Shown here: piece by piece, positions 26,601-41,600 of the stretch
Numbering within the stretch: position 1 is the stretch's first letter
How the letters are laid out: each line of letters begins with the position of its first letter
From: Setaria digitata
Lineage: Eukaryota > Nematoda > Chromadorea > Rhabditida > Setariidae
Assembly: GCA_003640385.1 (NCBI GenBank)
Contig: RCAB01000027.1
Location: 62,001 to 126,000, forward strand
Direction of reading: 5' to 3'
Length of the DNA stretch: 64,000 nt
Translations under genes and position numbers: made by a program
The notes under the pieces: generated by a model
What the model saw: the letters and a program-made list of their open reading frames with translations, nothing else
Databases searched by the model: none
What the model was told of the DNA's origin: nothing

Positions 26601-29600
26601 ATATGAAGTCATTGCAGAAAGTTGGAAAAATTTACGTAATTATTTACCAGACGTAACTTGTAATTTGCAAAATACCTGTCTGAATTAGTGTAAAACAAAA
26701 AAGCAATACGTAAATAATGCAATTCACAAAAAAAAAAAAGAATTTTAGAAAACAATTATCCATTTCTAGAATAACATCGAAGGTTTAAATTATAAGTAAA
26801 CTTTTCACCTGTTTCAAGAAGGCTTCCTTTGATGCAAGCCATTGCTCAGCACGAGCAGCCTGATCAGCAAATAATTGACGATTCCGAGCTCGAGCAAGAG
26901 CAACATTTCGTGCTTCCCATGCCTGACGTAACTGATGCTCCACATTTTGAAGTCGTTTCAATGACCGTTGTATTTCACTTTTATGCTCCGGTTGTTTAGA
27001 AATCAATTTTGCGCTCCACTCTCGCAATTCTGACATTTCACGCTGAAAAAGAGACCAGAATAAATATTCCAGGAATTTTTAAAATACTTATCGAGGATTT
27101 ATCAAGTTTAATCAGGTCAGTACTAAAATGTTTTGATTTGAAATGAAATGAGAAATACTGGCTGTTTTTTCCATGAGAGACTATGAAAAAATACCTTTCA
27201 AATCACAAGTGTAAATACAAAAAATTTTTTGAAACACAATGACCAAAATAACCTGTCGTCCATCAATTTCAGCGAGCCTTTCAACATGTCTAGCAATGGA
27301 TATATCAGCATCTGTCACAGAACGCGGGAGTTCTTGAGTTGTGAGTCGACTAAGAGCATCTATAGCCCAGAGTTCAGCTTTTCGCATAGCATCAAGAAAT
27401 TTATGTAATTCTCCCGATGCCATTAGTGCTTGTCCCCTAGAAGTATAAATTAGTAAAAGTGAATTTGTCCTTAGCTATGACCAAGAGCGCTTGTCATTAA
27501 CTACTAAATTTCAAAAAAAAAAACCAGAAAAAAGATATAGAAATAACCTGGCTGTGGCTCGTTCAGCCAACTGTTTCCAGGAAGTTTCCAATTTCTGCAG
27601 TGATTCTATAACTGTACTGTAAAGTGGAGGTTTTCTGTCCAAAAGTTTTTGTGCTTCAATATCGTGAGCCTAAAAAAAAGCAAAATCATTCGTAATAGAT
27701 GGTAAATGATTATCTCAAGTCTATTAGCATATTTACTTTATTACAAATACATCTGAAAAATTAAGATATGAGTAAACAAGAATTCAATTTCAAGTCAAAA
27801 TCGGATAGATTTTTTTATACTGTCAGTAGCAATAAATCACTAATGTTCTCAGAAATGGTTCATTTCATTAATTCAAATTAGTATATAAGTTGTAACTTAA
27901 GCTTCTCATGAATGACAGTCATATCTCTTTCAACCGCCTCCTGTTTACGAATCAATGTCTCGACAGAATGTAAATCTTTCCCAAGATCATCACTTGTGAC
28001 AGCAGTGAGCTTTTCTTGAATTCTTTCACACGTGTCGTCAACATCCCGATTGAACGCGTGAACTTCAAGCGCTGAACGAAGCTGTAAGCGGTACAAACTC
28101 AATTTACCTTGTACCTGGTTCCAGCTGAAATTTAACAGTAATTTTTTAAATACGGCTTATCAATCAATAAAGTGATTGGTCCCATCCTTGCAGCATACAC
28201 TTGTCCAAATACAAAGAGCTTTTACAATGCAAAAACAATCTTAAATTTTCGGACGACCAATAGTACCATGCCACAAAAAAGGGAGGAAATCCTCTTTTCC
28301 TATTGTCAGTCCCAAGACAAACACCAATTTAATCTTTTTGAACGGAGAAACATAGAACTAACGCTTCATTCAGTTCTTTAAGTTGCTGCTGTACTACATC
28401 TTTCGAAGAACGTCCTTGAGCAATCAGCTTTTGACCTAAACAATTCGCAGACTCAACCGATGTTTGATCGACACTTGCATCCGCTTGTGTACCATCCAAT
28501 TTTTCAAGTAATGCCTGGCAGTGCTCCATATCCCGACCCATCTTACCAGCACTAACTAGTAGTTCCTTTTCCTAAAAAATGCTCACCGTTAGTTTAACTT
28601 TTGTCCCGTATAACTAGAACAGTATATTAAGTTTAACAGCAATATTCCAAAGAAGGTAGAAATTCTGTCGACTCTTCAAACAGTGGATCATATCCACATT
28701 TTACTAGCGTTACTACTAATAGACAAACAATTTCATAAATCAAATCCAACATTTTAAAAAATGATAAATAATGCCTGAATGGAAAGAGTTTTGTTCACGC
28801 ATACCTTAATCCATCTCATAACTCTTTCCACAAGTTGTTTGAAGTCGAGCAAATCTCGAGCTTCTTCCAACGCACTACTTTGGTCCCGTGACATAGCTAC
28901 CAGTTCATCCCACTTGCTTAACACAGCACTAGTCCTGAAATTTCATCCACTTTTAAAGTGAATAAATTATATCCCTTTTAATAAAAGTTGAGCAAAAAGA
29001 AATTCATCGCTGGACTTTGATTAAAAAAAAGTAAAGGAAGGAACCTCTTGTTAATATCATGTCCGTCATTGCCAGGCTTCGATGCTAGTGTCCGCGCTCG
29101 CATTCTTATTTCTTGAATGCGAGGTCCATTCGTTGACAGCTCAGCTTCCATTGCCTGTAAAGGCATAAATCATGCTCATACGTCGGGAATTTAAGCATTA
29201 GAAATCAAGTGTACAAAATAAATCTTAAAGCTGCAAAATCTAGAAAAAAGTTTATCGTTTCTCATCCACGAAAAAAAAAAAATTATGACACGATTACTCT
29301 GCCATTGGTCTACATAAAATAAGAACATAAAACTGCAGAAAACAAATTACAAAACCTGATGTTTCTGCAAACGTTTCATTTTATCTTCAATACTTGTCAA
29401 CTTTGCCTGTCTATCACTTTCTGCATTTATTCTTTTTCGTTTATCATCAATCCAGCTTCCTATCTCTACCATATCACTATTGAAACGAGCCAAATTTAAT
29501 GCATCGTCCAAAACACCCTTCCGCACATTCATTTCTACGCGAAGCTGCGCTAGAGCGGCTTCTACCTTAATAGACAATCAGATTCATCAATAATTCTAAT

Positions 29601-32600
29601 AAAAAATAAGGTAAAAGTCTTCTCAAAATAAAAATATAGTAATAAAATTGAACTACAAAATGGTTAAATATTTCTCAAATAAAATGGTTTCCCACATTTC
29701 AAATACCCAAAAAAAACCTATCTTCTTTAATCTAAGTAGTTTTAGAAACTCAAACAAATGCCATCTGCAACACCCCTGTAGAATATAACTTCACTTAAAT
29801 ACTCCAAAAAACCTAGAACAAGATAACTAATTTATCTCTTTTAAATTTACTCCACAGCTGAAGAACTTTTTAATTAAACTGATGAAACAGTTTTTAAATA
29901 GTTAATTATATATACTGCTAATGTGATATCCATCACTATCTAATTGCAGATAATGACAAATCCACAGAACATGCCTTCGCAAAATCCGATGAGCCAAATA
30001 TGCAAAAAGTTTAAAATTTTTTCATACTCGTTTCATGTACTGGTCGATTTTCGAAGATTCAATGTGTCTCGCTGCAATCAACTGTTTAGCTGATTTCTGT
30101 AGAGCCATGACGCGATCATCAAGAATTGCAAGTGCTTTTTGGAACGTCTCTACTTTTTTGATTTGACTTTCAACTTCTTCCACTGTTCCCCCAATCTGAA
30201 AAAGTTAACAACACAGCAGTTTAAAATTTGTTTAATAGTCTATGAAATCTGCAACTAAATTTAGTAAAGAACATGGCGACAAGCAGATTCTTTCCTAATA
30301 TAAGTTAACTGATAAAAACAACTGTGTATTTTGATTTGAATCAAGTTCATGATACCTGTGCACAACAAAGTGTTGCTTGTCGAGCTGCAATTGTTGCCAA
30401 AGTTTGTTTTGCTTCTCGCTGGAATGCGTGCCATTCCCGCACTTGTGATAACCAATCACGTCGTGTGGTCCACTCATCTCTGACTCGCTTCAAAGTCTGA
30501 TCGACCTACCAGAGAATAAATTAATTTGTAAATTTATATAAAATTCTCTGGCTACAATTAATAATGTAGTGCTCTTTCCTTTGGAATCCCACAATTTTTT
30601 TTCATTTCAGATCGAAAGCAACTTTTTTAACTATAATATAAAAAGATCGTTCCTACTTGCTTTAATTTTTCTGCAATTTCTGCGCTCGCGTAATGATCTT
30701 TCGCTATCATTTGTCCACCACGACTAGTTAGTCGTGCAAAATCAGGTCCACGCGCCTCTATTTCAGCCTAAAATTCGGGTGTAGCGAAGGTAACTTTTCA
30801 TCACAATTACCAACTTTGATAAACACAAATATAAATTTATATCACAAACTTAAATATATAAAGTCTTACTGAAGTTAAATATTAGATTCGGCTGATAAAA
30901 AGTATTATACTGTTATGAATTAACAATAGTGGGATCTTGAAAACGATTACGCTCTGAAAGACTAACAGAAATTCGCAAACTCAAAATAACATTCAATTTC
31001 TAGCTGCAGTATGCACTGTATATCAAGATTTTCACGTCACACCCTTGTAACTTCTTCAGTTGCTATTTTTCGAAATTACCTGCAGGCGAAGATGCTCTTT
31101 CTGNATTGTATCTTTCTTTTGAAAATACTTCTTCAGTTGCTATTTTTCGAAATTACCTGCAGGCGAAGATGCTCTTTCTGCAACCATTCTGCGCTTTGCA
31201 AATCATGTATTATTTGCTTACTTTCCATGTCCCTTATTATCACTTCTGTCCATGCCATCAAATCACGGGCCTAAAAATTTAATGCATATCTGCATGACCA
31301 AATTCGGAACATTTCCTAGCGAATAAGGCAGTCACAACTTCCGTTACTCTAGAAAGCAAAACAATTTTTCCCATTCGAAAATGTATCAAACTCTATTGGA
31401 TGCTTTAGAATCTTTAACCTGAAGTTATGCTAGAGAAATAAACGATAACAAAGCAACAATTATGAGATTTCATGAATTATTAACTGGAAATAGTTTTATT
31501 TTCTATCTTACAGTACAATGCAAGGCTAAAGATTTTAAAGAAGAAAGTACCCGAAAATGACTCACAAACATGGTCAATTTAGAAAAATTGGGATAGGAAA
31601 ATTTTGAGTGATAACTTACGTTCACGTAGAAACGTTGGAAATCGTAAGCAGCTTTTAGCATATCGCGACGCGAAACGGTTGCGTCTTGCAGATCTTGCCA
31701 AGCTTCAGCCAAAGCTGCTTGCTGCGCTGTGATATGTTCGGCATTACCACCGGGGTAGGCAGCTTTTAAGCGTGCACTTTCTTCCAGCAGATCACGCAGC
31801 TGTTGCTCCATTGCGCCAAGTTGATTTTCAAATGCTTCGTGTTTCAACCACAAAGAATGGACCTGTTTAATGTCTTTACCAAGCTCTGCAGGAATTGAAG
31901 CTTGCTTCTCAGCTATTCGTTCTTGATTTTCAGCAACATCACGGTTGAAACGATGTAGCTCTTCTGCTGCTTCTAATTTCTGATCTCGACTTTCAATATA
32001 ATCTAATAGCAGAGACCAGACAGACCTGTAGTTTGAAAATCGCTCATTCATGATTTAAGCTTATATACCCTTGAAATAAAGAATTCATGAAAGCCCTCTA
32101 TTTTCACATAATTTTACTAAAGTGACGCAAAATTTAACTGCTGATGTAAAAATACGCAACGGCTTGTAGTTCAACGAAAGAAATAAAAGAAATTTCTGGG
32201 GCAATAAGTCGGTGGGCATGACTAATAGTCATAATTTTGATACGAAAAGAACAAACCATTCTACTTACGAGGAAAAAGGTAATTAAAAGTTCAATAAAAC
32301 AAAGGAGAGATAAGAACTGATTCATAAACTTCAGCTTCAATAGGCTAACATTTACCTAAGTTTTTCCTGTCGTTTTAAAATATCACACGCAAACGGTGGA
32401 TTGCGTCTCAATAATGCATTGGCAGCTGATTCACAATGCACAAATCTTTCGCTCCCTGTTTTAACGCTTTGTTTGAAGTCTTCGAAACGGCTCTGTAGTT
32501 CCTGAAATATTTATATAGTCTGTTACAGCCGCCCAACACTAATAATTCTTATGTATCCGATACTAATTTTTTTATGTTTAACTGTCTTGTCTACACAGAT

Positions 32601-35600
32601 TCAAGGTAAGTTCTAATAACTAAAAAGAATTCAAGGCGAAAGTTCTTTACATTGTGAAAATAGTATGCGAATAGTAATTCCTTAAACGTCACATTGGTTT
32701 ACTTCGTACTTCCAATATTAGGCGGCAGTAGAATTTAAGCTGGAATATTTGGAAGAAAAAATAATAAATAAAACAGAAACTTCAAAAACATCGCATTTTT
32801 TTCATCAATCTCAACAAACCTTTAAATGCTCATAATCGATCCCGTAATCTTCGCTCATGGCAACCAGCAGCTGCTCATTGATCCATGTTTCTAGATCCTG
32901 GCTTTCCCGCAAATATTGGTACAAATAAACAGCATTTTCAAGCTGCTGTCTTCTTTCGTCTGCCAAATTTGAAAGTGTTTCAAATTCTTTCTCTAGTTCC
33001 GCTTGTTTTGAAACAAATCGTTCACCGTCTGATCGATTTGAATTCTCCAGCTCTTTACATTGAACTGATAATTTCTCAAGCCATTGTCTGAAAAGCACAT
33101 GAAAAACAAATTAGTAAATCCAAGTTGTACACTGGTCGTTAAAGATGTTAGAAATAGTGGTGCTCATAATTACGCGGCAAATACAGAAAACGAGAATTGG
33201 GAAGAAACGGATGCAGTGAAAATTTTTGGATATAAAACTTACTTATATGTAACCATATCAGCTCTTAATGCCTTGTGTTTAGCCAACAACTTCTGCGCCG
33301 CATCTTCATCCTGACCATAATCTTCTGATGTTAACGCCCCCCGTTTTTCATTCATCCAGGAATCGACCTAAAGTTAGCTGACCACAAGATGTGTGGAAAT
33401 TTTTCAAGTATCGGTTGAAGTTAACAATCAACTAAAATTCTCGATGCATTCATTCTATGAACTGCATAAAATAAGACAAAGAGAAAAGTATTATCCATTG
33501 TCACCTCGGTTGCGTCGAACATATATCGTTCTTCTTTCAATGCCCAGTCCAACAAATCCTTTCGTTTTTCCATTAAACCATTCAAATATTTGCAGGCTTC
33601 AGCAAGCTACAATTGGAAAATCAGTAAAAAAAGGAAAAAGAAATTCAGTAAAACTATACATGCATAAAAATAAAGTATTACATCATAAAAATAAGCAACA
33701 CCTGTCCATATTTCTCTCTTATATGTTCCCGAGCATAATGGTTCTCTTTTATAAGGTTGTTACTACGTTCCAGTGTCTGCTTGATATGAGGTAATCGTGA
33801 CACTACCTCTGCCTGCAATTTCGAAAATCTCGTTGAAATAAGATAAAAAAAAACTTCGTCATGAATTTTAAGGAAGAAAAAATTACATTCAATAGTAAAA
33901 CTGAACCATGAAATGCTTGACTTTTCATAGTTACGAAAAAAAATCTTTTAAAAAATATTCGATACTTAGAAAAAGGCAATTGAAACAACTGGAAACAGGT
34001 GCTTCATAAAAACCGAAGTTGCACATACGTACGAAAAACCAAAGCAAAACAGCTGTAATCTAACAAAAAGTAAGGGTTACAACAACTTAGGAAAAGGAAA
34101 CGAATAAAAATGCGGTAAATAGCGCTACTTCAAATACGACCTATCCTAAGCACTAAATGTTTCAAATATGCATAGAAATAAAGTTAACCTCCAACTGTTC
34201 GTGCTTTTTCTGCATATTGGTGGCTTCCGTTAGAGAACGACCAGTTTCTTCCGATGATGCAATTGGAACCTTCTCCGAAATCCAGTGCATTTCACAGTCT
34301 ATATCAAATGACAACTGATGCCATTTCAAGCTTTCTTCCAGTGCAACTCGACGATCTTTAGCAGGTATTTTTAGTGATTCAAATCTGAAATTATTTTCTG
34401 TTTAGAGGACCCTCATTACTTAAAAATCAGTTCATTTCCATTCAAGGATGAGTATATCATCTAAGATCTTTTGCTTCTGAAAAAAAATTTAGTCAGGATT
34501 TCAAAGTTCGAGCATGGATTAAACATCTTTGGTACATATATATATATATATATCAGAGTTACATATATATTCTTTCTCGTTTGCTGAGTGTAGCAAATCA
34601 GCCCATTCTGTATTTACACCATTTAACAATCTTTTGACAGATTTAGATTCATAATGCCGTGCTGCTATAAGAGCATTATATATCTAATTTGGAGTTTTGA
34701 ATCTCAAACATTAAACGCATGGGATCACAAGACAGCAAAAGCCATAGTTAACCTTTCAGTTAATTTCTGTACGGCTTTTCTGATAGTAATTGAATCGAAA
34801 TGTCCTTGCTGTATCATGGCATTCGCTTTTTCAGTCATTTCAAAAACTCTTTTCCCAAAAACAGCCATTTCCTTTTCCACTATAACTTGCTTATGGATGA
34901 GTTCTTTTACGCCTCTTAAATCGGAACCCAAATCGTTTGAACTCAAAGATGTCTGTATTTCATCCAACTTCAAATGGGCATCATCAAGGACACCATTCAA
35001 TGTTTTCTGATCTTCCGCTTGTCTTAAACGTTCGCCTTTCTCGTTTGCTGAGTGTAGCAAATCAGCCCATTCTGTATTTACACCATCTAACAATCTTTTG
35101 ATAGATTTAGATTCATAGTGCCGTGCAGCTATAAGAGCATTTCCTTCCTGAAAAAAAAAAAAAAAAAAAAAAAAAAATTGGTTAACAGATTTCACAAAAG
35201 AAGAAAATGCATAGTCAAGGAACAGAAATTACCGGGCATCACTACTTGTTTAGAAACAATTATTACACTTCGGTTAATATCTACTAGCCGCAATAATTCT
35301 ACTTCTAATGCTAAATATATTATATTATAGACTTATTTTGAAAACATCTACAGAGTTGCTCAAGTTAACATTAGTTCGTTCTTCTTGATCTCACGAAGTT
35401 TCTTACTCTCTTATTAACTGTTACAAAGTCACTTGTACAAAAAAAAAGAAGTAAGATAACGACCTACGGCTACAAAACTAAGCTTACTGCATTCAGATCA
35501 TCTAGACGTGCAGCATTTGCTTTCAATTCCGCTTCAAATGCTTTATGCTTTAGCAATTTCATAGCAATAGATGCTGAGTCGCGATACGAATCATCATTTG

Positions 35601-38600
35601 CAATTTTCTTCTTTTCTGCTACCCACTGTGACAATTCTTGAATATTTCGGCGTAAATTCTGATACTGAAGTGATGCTTCTAGCTTTGCACGTCGCTTTGT
35701 CGCTGCTTGATGAACTGCTGACCGACGAGCTAAGACATCGTCTCGACGCTAAAATTTTAGAACTGTGTCTCCAAATCACGAAGTAGTCAATAAATACAAT
35801 ATTAGAACGACAAAATGAGTTCAGTATGCTGTACCAAAATGACTTTTTGGAGGCGATCAGTCCGTTACTTAAATTACGTACAAAATCAACATAGCGATAA
35901 AGAATAAAAACTACGATAACCTTTTTAATGAAGTCTGCTTCGCTGTGTTTTGCCTGGACCAGCTGTTCTGCACTTTTTGCAAAAACTTTCAGTCGCTCTT
36001 CCTGGGCTCGCAATTTTGCTTCGAAATCAGAATGACGCTTCAACAAATTTTCAGCCGTTTCCACCGAATCCTGTACTGATTTAAATAAATTCATAACAGA
36101 AAACAAATACACCACAACTGTAAATTATAAATACTGAATAGATTGAACGAGCACACCAGGACTTTGAAGTTTGATTAAACAAATAATATGGATTTTGGAA
36201 AATTTTTATACTGCAGTAAAATAATACTCCAAGATTCGAAAGCTCAAGAAAAGCCTCATGTCCTTTTGTCGCTGCATCAATTCTTTCCGCTTCAGTGTTT
36301 AAGAGTTGCAAATTCAAAAGCTCTTTTAGCCGTCGCTCCTTTTCTTTCCATAAAGCATTCAATGACTGCTGCTCGATATCTAGCTTTTTTAAACTTTCCC
36401 TTACCTGAAAAATATTGCTTAAAATAGAGCATCATTTCGAAATTCTAATCAAACATGCTAACTAGTATCCATCACTAAATTTATAAATTTTTAAGTTAAT
36501 TTAAAACTTGGAGTCTCCTTAATGCTTCCGAACTTTTAAATGACTGCCGACAAGAAATGCAACTGTTATATTAATGAAAGAATTTTCTTAAATCGGACTA
36601 TTTAAAAGCATTTAAACTGTTCCTGCATATTTTAGCTTCCAAAATCTGCAGAACAAACATCGTTAAGAGCTGGATTTTTCTGTAACAAGCGCTCTCCGAG
36701 ATCCCGCGCATAATCAAACTCGTATTTCTTGCCACACATATCATCGTTAAGCTCATAGTGTTTTTTTAGCAGCTCTTCAGCTGACGAGACATCCACTGGT
36801 CGAGTATTATCAGCAAGTGCTAACTTAGTTTTATCGATCCATGTTTGCAAATTTCTGAAAACAATTATTAGTAGAAAATAATCAAAAGCTTTAACTAATT
36901 TGTGAAAGTAAAGTCCGTCGAATGCTTGATTTTAAAAAAACAGTTTTTTCAGTTTGCCAAACAAATAAAAAGAAATAATTGTAAGTAATAAAACAAAAAC
37001 TTAAAATCACATCTAAATTATATAGGAACATACTTTGCTGCACCATCAAACATCTGATGACCTTGTGTCTGTTCGGCTTCTTCAATACGTGCAGCTGATT
37101 TTTTCTGCAGCTCATCGTGCATTGCAACTAATTCCTTGATCATCTGTTCGATTCTAGCAGCTTCATCAGGATGTTCATTTTTTACCTGAAAATATTTATG
37201 AGCAGATATCACATGAAGGAAGCATGTGTCATATTCATTTTAAATTTCAAAAACATTCAGGATTTCTAACCTGATCTAATAATCCAGTAAAAAAAAGCAA
37301 TAATATAATAATAATTTCTAAATACTTGAAATTTTTTTAAGTTACTGAGATCCGGGAGAACGTATGTAAATCTGTTTGCTGAAAAAAAATTGCATAATAA
37401 TAAACCTCATCTGCAAGTTGACGCAGGAAACGAATCTTCTCCTCTAACGGTTTAAGATCTTTTCCTAAATTTTGATAACGCTTCTGTATCGTCTGAACAG
37501 CTTTTGGATCATTCATGTCAACTTTATGTTCAAGTAAATCAAATTTATCTTGCATCCATGAGCGCGCATCCTCGCATGTTTCATTAAATGCTGCAACCCT
37601 TTCTGCTGTCTCCTAAATTGTCATGCTGGAATAGCGATGCACAAAGCAGTTGTTATACCTACATAATAACTGCGTATGACTTCTTTTCAATTTAGTGATG
37701 AATCTCTGAGTTATACACGTTAAGAATACAAAAATCTTTAATTACTACTGTACACTAAAAAAGCATAAAGCTTAACTCAGGATATCGCATTCGTAAGCAA
37801 TGAAACGATAGACAATGAAACAAAAAAAAGCGTTTAAGATCAAGCTTACTGATAGTCAAATTCTACTGACCTCAACTTTAGCCTCGTTTACCATTACTTG
37901 TAATCAAAAAATCTGACAATGTTTATAGAGAAAATAACTTATATGAAAAAGCAGCCAAAATGTTAACTTACAAGTTGGCGTTGTTTCGTCTTTAAAAGAT
38001 CTCGTATACTATTCCAAAGCAAATTTGCAGCATCTTGGCGTATTCGAATCTCATCGCTATGACTATGACCTTCATTGACTAATTCTTCTGCAACATCGTT
38101 AATTCGTTTTATCTGCATTGCACCATTTGCGCTGATTTCATTTTCAAGTTTCTGGAAAAACAAAACAATCAGTTTTCAAATTTAAACAAAACATGAAGTT
38201 AATACTCAAATGATTAATTCAAATAATTATATTTTTACAATACTCGAAGTACCGAAAATATAAATCGCATATACATACATACACGGTTTTCTTGTATTTA
38301 TTTTAGAGATTATATATGATTTTCACTTTTTTTTTTTTATTTTAGAGAGTACTTCAGATTTCAATTTAAATATTTATTTAATCATTTGATATGGTGCATA
38401 CAGTACTTACGTTAAACTTCTTCCGCGAAACCTTTACATTGTCCGAAGTAGTGTTATCACCAAGAGCTGTCTCCGTTTCCTTTCCCCAAGTTTCAAATTG
38501 ATCGCATTCACGTAAAAATCTGTACAACTTGATTATATCACTAAGAAGTCGTCGACGCTCCTAAAATCCGAAAATTTTTACACAAAGTGCCATAAATTGG

Positions 38601-41600
38601 AAAGTAGGGAAGGAATTATAGATGTAAATCCTCCAAAAATGAGCATTTATAGAAAGTTGTTTCTACCTCTGCCTGATTATTCAGATTCCGATAACCAGCA
38701 CTTATGGCTTCCTGGCGTTCCATGATCGCATTGCGAGAGCTTTGCGGTTCGCGTTCTGTCTTTCGAGTAGTTATTGTTTGCGCAACCGTTACTGTTTCAC
38801 CTTTCACAATTTTACAATAATTTGCGGGTACATAACCTTCTACTCCATCCTGTTTCAATATACGCCACCAATCGCTGTTTGATTTTTCAATTAGTGCCAG
38901 TATCTTAAAAGCGAATTGTAATGTTAATCCACCTTTTCCAGCATTAGTTTCTTTGCTATTTGTTACTTCATTTATCAAATAAATTTCTTATGAAAAATTT
39001 TTCATTTGACGGAATATAAAAATAGTAGAAACTTAGCTCAAATCTAGAACATCTGACAGGGAACAAAGAGTCTTTAGTGATGCTATTTATTATCTTTTAT
39101 CTTCTATAAAGACGAACAACAAATTTGGGTGAAAATAATACTGAGAATATAAATTAAATTAATACGGCTAATCCATATGTGAATAAACATTATCACTCAC
39201 CTCATCTTTTTTAACTCCAATATTATTTCCAGAGTAAGCATACAGCATTTTCACTTGAGGAACAATAAGCTCTTCAGTATCTTCTTCAATGCGTACAACA
39301 GCACCAGCGATAAATTCCGTATTTGCTAACTCTCTTGCCATCTCCTCCAGTCTTATTATATCAGACCGATAAGCTTGGATTTCCTCCTCCAAACGCAGAT
39401 GTCTGTAGTTAAAAAAAAAAAAAAAAAAGGAAATTGAACAGATTTAAACTCAAAGGTGTCACTAGTCATAATAACAAATTAAAACAGTGAAATAATAATT
39501 TTCTTCGAACTGCAATAAAAATCAATTTGAGTTTAGAAAACCAAACTTACCTTGACAATAGACTTTCTGATGCTTGTTCATCTCGCCCGTAATCAATGCT
39601 TTTGACAAGTGGCATTTTCTCACGAATCCAACTTTCGGCTTCATTTGCATCCTGGAAATACTGATGAGCCTGTTCCGCTTCACGCAGCCATCTCCCAACA
39701 GCTGCAACAACCTGAAAAACTTTCCTAATGGAAGACGCAGAAATCGAAAAAGACGGAATTTATTCACTTCGAAAAATATTTGTTTCAAACTATGTGGTGC
39801 GCAGCAATAATGTACCAGTAAACTGCATATAATCGACCTTGTCAGGGTTTGCGAACACCTTATGTATAAAAATCCCACCAACCTTTCTCAGTTGTTCCCA
39901 TTTCGCGTGTAAATTGTATATTCGTGTTTGAATGTCTTCTTTATTTTGACCATTTGCTATTAGTCGTTCACCAGCTGCAATAACCGCTTTTGCTCTTTGC
40001 CAGTGTCCTTCCATTTCAGTTTCCAAATTCTGCAGTTAAGAAAAGGAAGCATCATAAATATTATATCATTACTGTCCATAGTAACAGAAAAATTATCAAA
40101 TAGCAGCAAAAATAAATTAATAAAAAGTAAAAATAAAACTGAAATTAATAAAAGCAAAATAATAACCTTGAAGATACGCCTTAATTGCGCTGTAGCCGAA
40201 AGATCTCTGTTTTTGAGAAGTGAAATGCACAAATCTTCTTTTTCCTGCAACCAACTTATTTCCTCCTCGTCATCTTGGATAAAACGGTATAGATCACGAG
40301 CACGATATAAGGTTATTCTGCGTTGTTGGCATAACTGTACAACACTGGAAATGTAAGTCAGTTACCAGAAATCTGAAGAATGTTTAGGATGCAAATCACT
40401 AGTTCTAATCTATTCTTTGCTTAATCAAGTGACAATATTTTATCAGCAACTGCCCCACAACAAATATTATCATTTGAAACATCAAACTTTTTGCGTAGCA
40501 ATTCATTACAACTGCTCCAAAATTTTAGGAAATTTACCTTTCATAAAGACCGCTGACGTCGTCTAACTTTCTTTGAAGCACATCATACTGCTCTCCCTTT
40601 CCACGAATATAGTTCAGCGCCTGTGACGCAACATTTTTCAATAATTCTCCTTGTGAATTAAGCTGTGCTTCGAGAATGTCCTGTTTCCCAAGCAAATCTT
40701 CGACACCTAGCAAATGTTTCCCAACATCGCGACTTCGAAATTGAGGCTAAAAACCAATAAATTTAATATTAACATATCTCTGGAAGTGCGTTTTCAGGAA
40801 CCCTAGGGAGAGATAATAAAGGTAACCGAAAACGAGGAATTGTGAAGGGTAGATATTGCATGGTTAATAAAAATATATATAAGAAGTAAAACCGCTGGGA
40901 GAATCAAACGAGTTAATTAAATTCCATCCTAACAATGAGGGAAACCTTGTTGTGACAAGATGTTAATACGAAACAGTCAACAACTAAAGGATGACAAATT
41001 TTACCTCCAATGCACGTATTTCCGATGATAATGTATCTATATCACGAAGCAAACCCATCAAATCACTTAACGACAAAAGCGCACGACGTCGTGCATCTAA
41101 AGCTGCAAGCAACTGTGACCACTTATCTAAAAGTTCGCGTTCACGTATTCGGATTTTATCGCTATCATGGTAATTTCCTTTTGATAGCTCCGCAGCCATG
41201 AACGATAATGACTTAAAGCGGTCTTCCTAAAATGAGCAGTATGACCAGGATTCGAAAGATTTTTTCGCTTGAAATCATTTTAATCTAACGGAGTTTCAAT
41301 GTTTTTATAGCAATCTGAAAAGTCTGAAAGTGAGCAACAATAAATATGTATAAAACCCTTTTTAGAACTGTATGAAAATAATAACAGAAACAGAACGAAC
41401 TCGGGGCAGGATATCTGCAGCAATGGCTTGTTGTTTTTTTAAAGAAGCTTCAACCTGAGCAATGTTTCTACCCAAATCGAAATCTTGCAAGACAGAACTC
41501 ATCTCACGCAACCATGTGTCTCTTAATCCTGCCTTACGTTCAAATTTCTGTGCCATGAGTTCCAATCTTTCTTGTCTAAAAGCCTTTTTTCTTTCAATTT

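Noticed and set aside
31011..31274. Plus-strand open frame across the N at 31104 with an internal repeat
   Set aside because: The repeat comes from the contig-join duplication, and the region is a minus-strand sma-1 exon and intron.
35118..35330. Plus-strand frame with a poly-lysine run
   Set aside because: The lysines come from the 27-A tract, which is the polypyrimidine tract of a minus-strand sma-1 acceptor.
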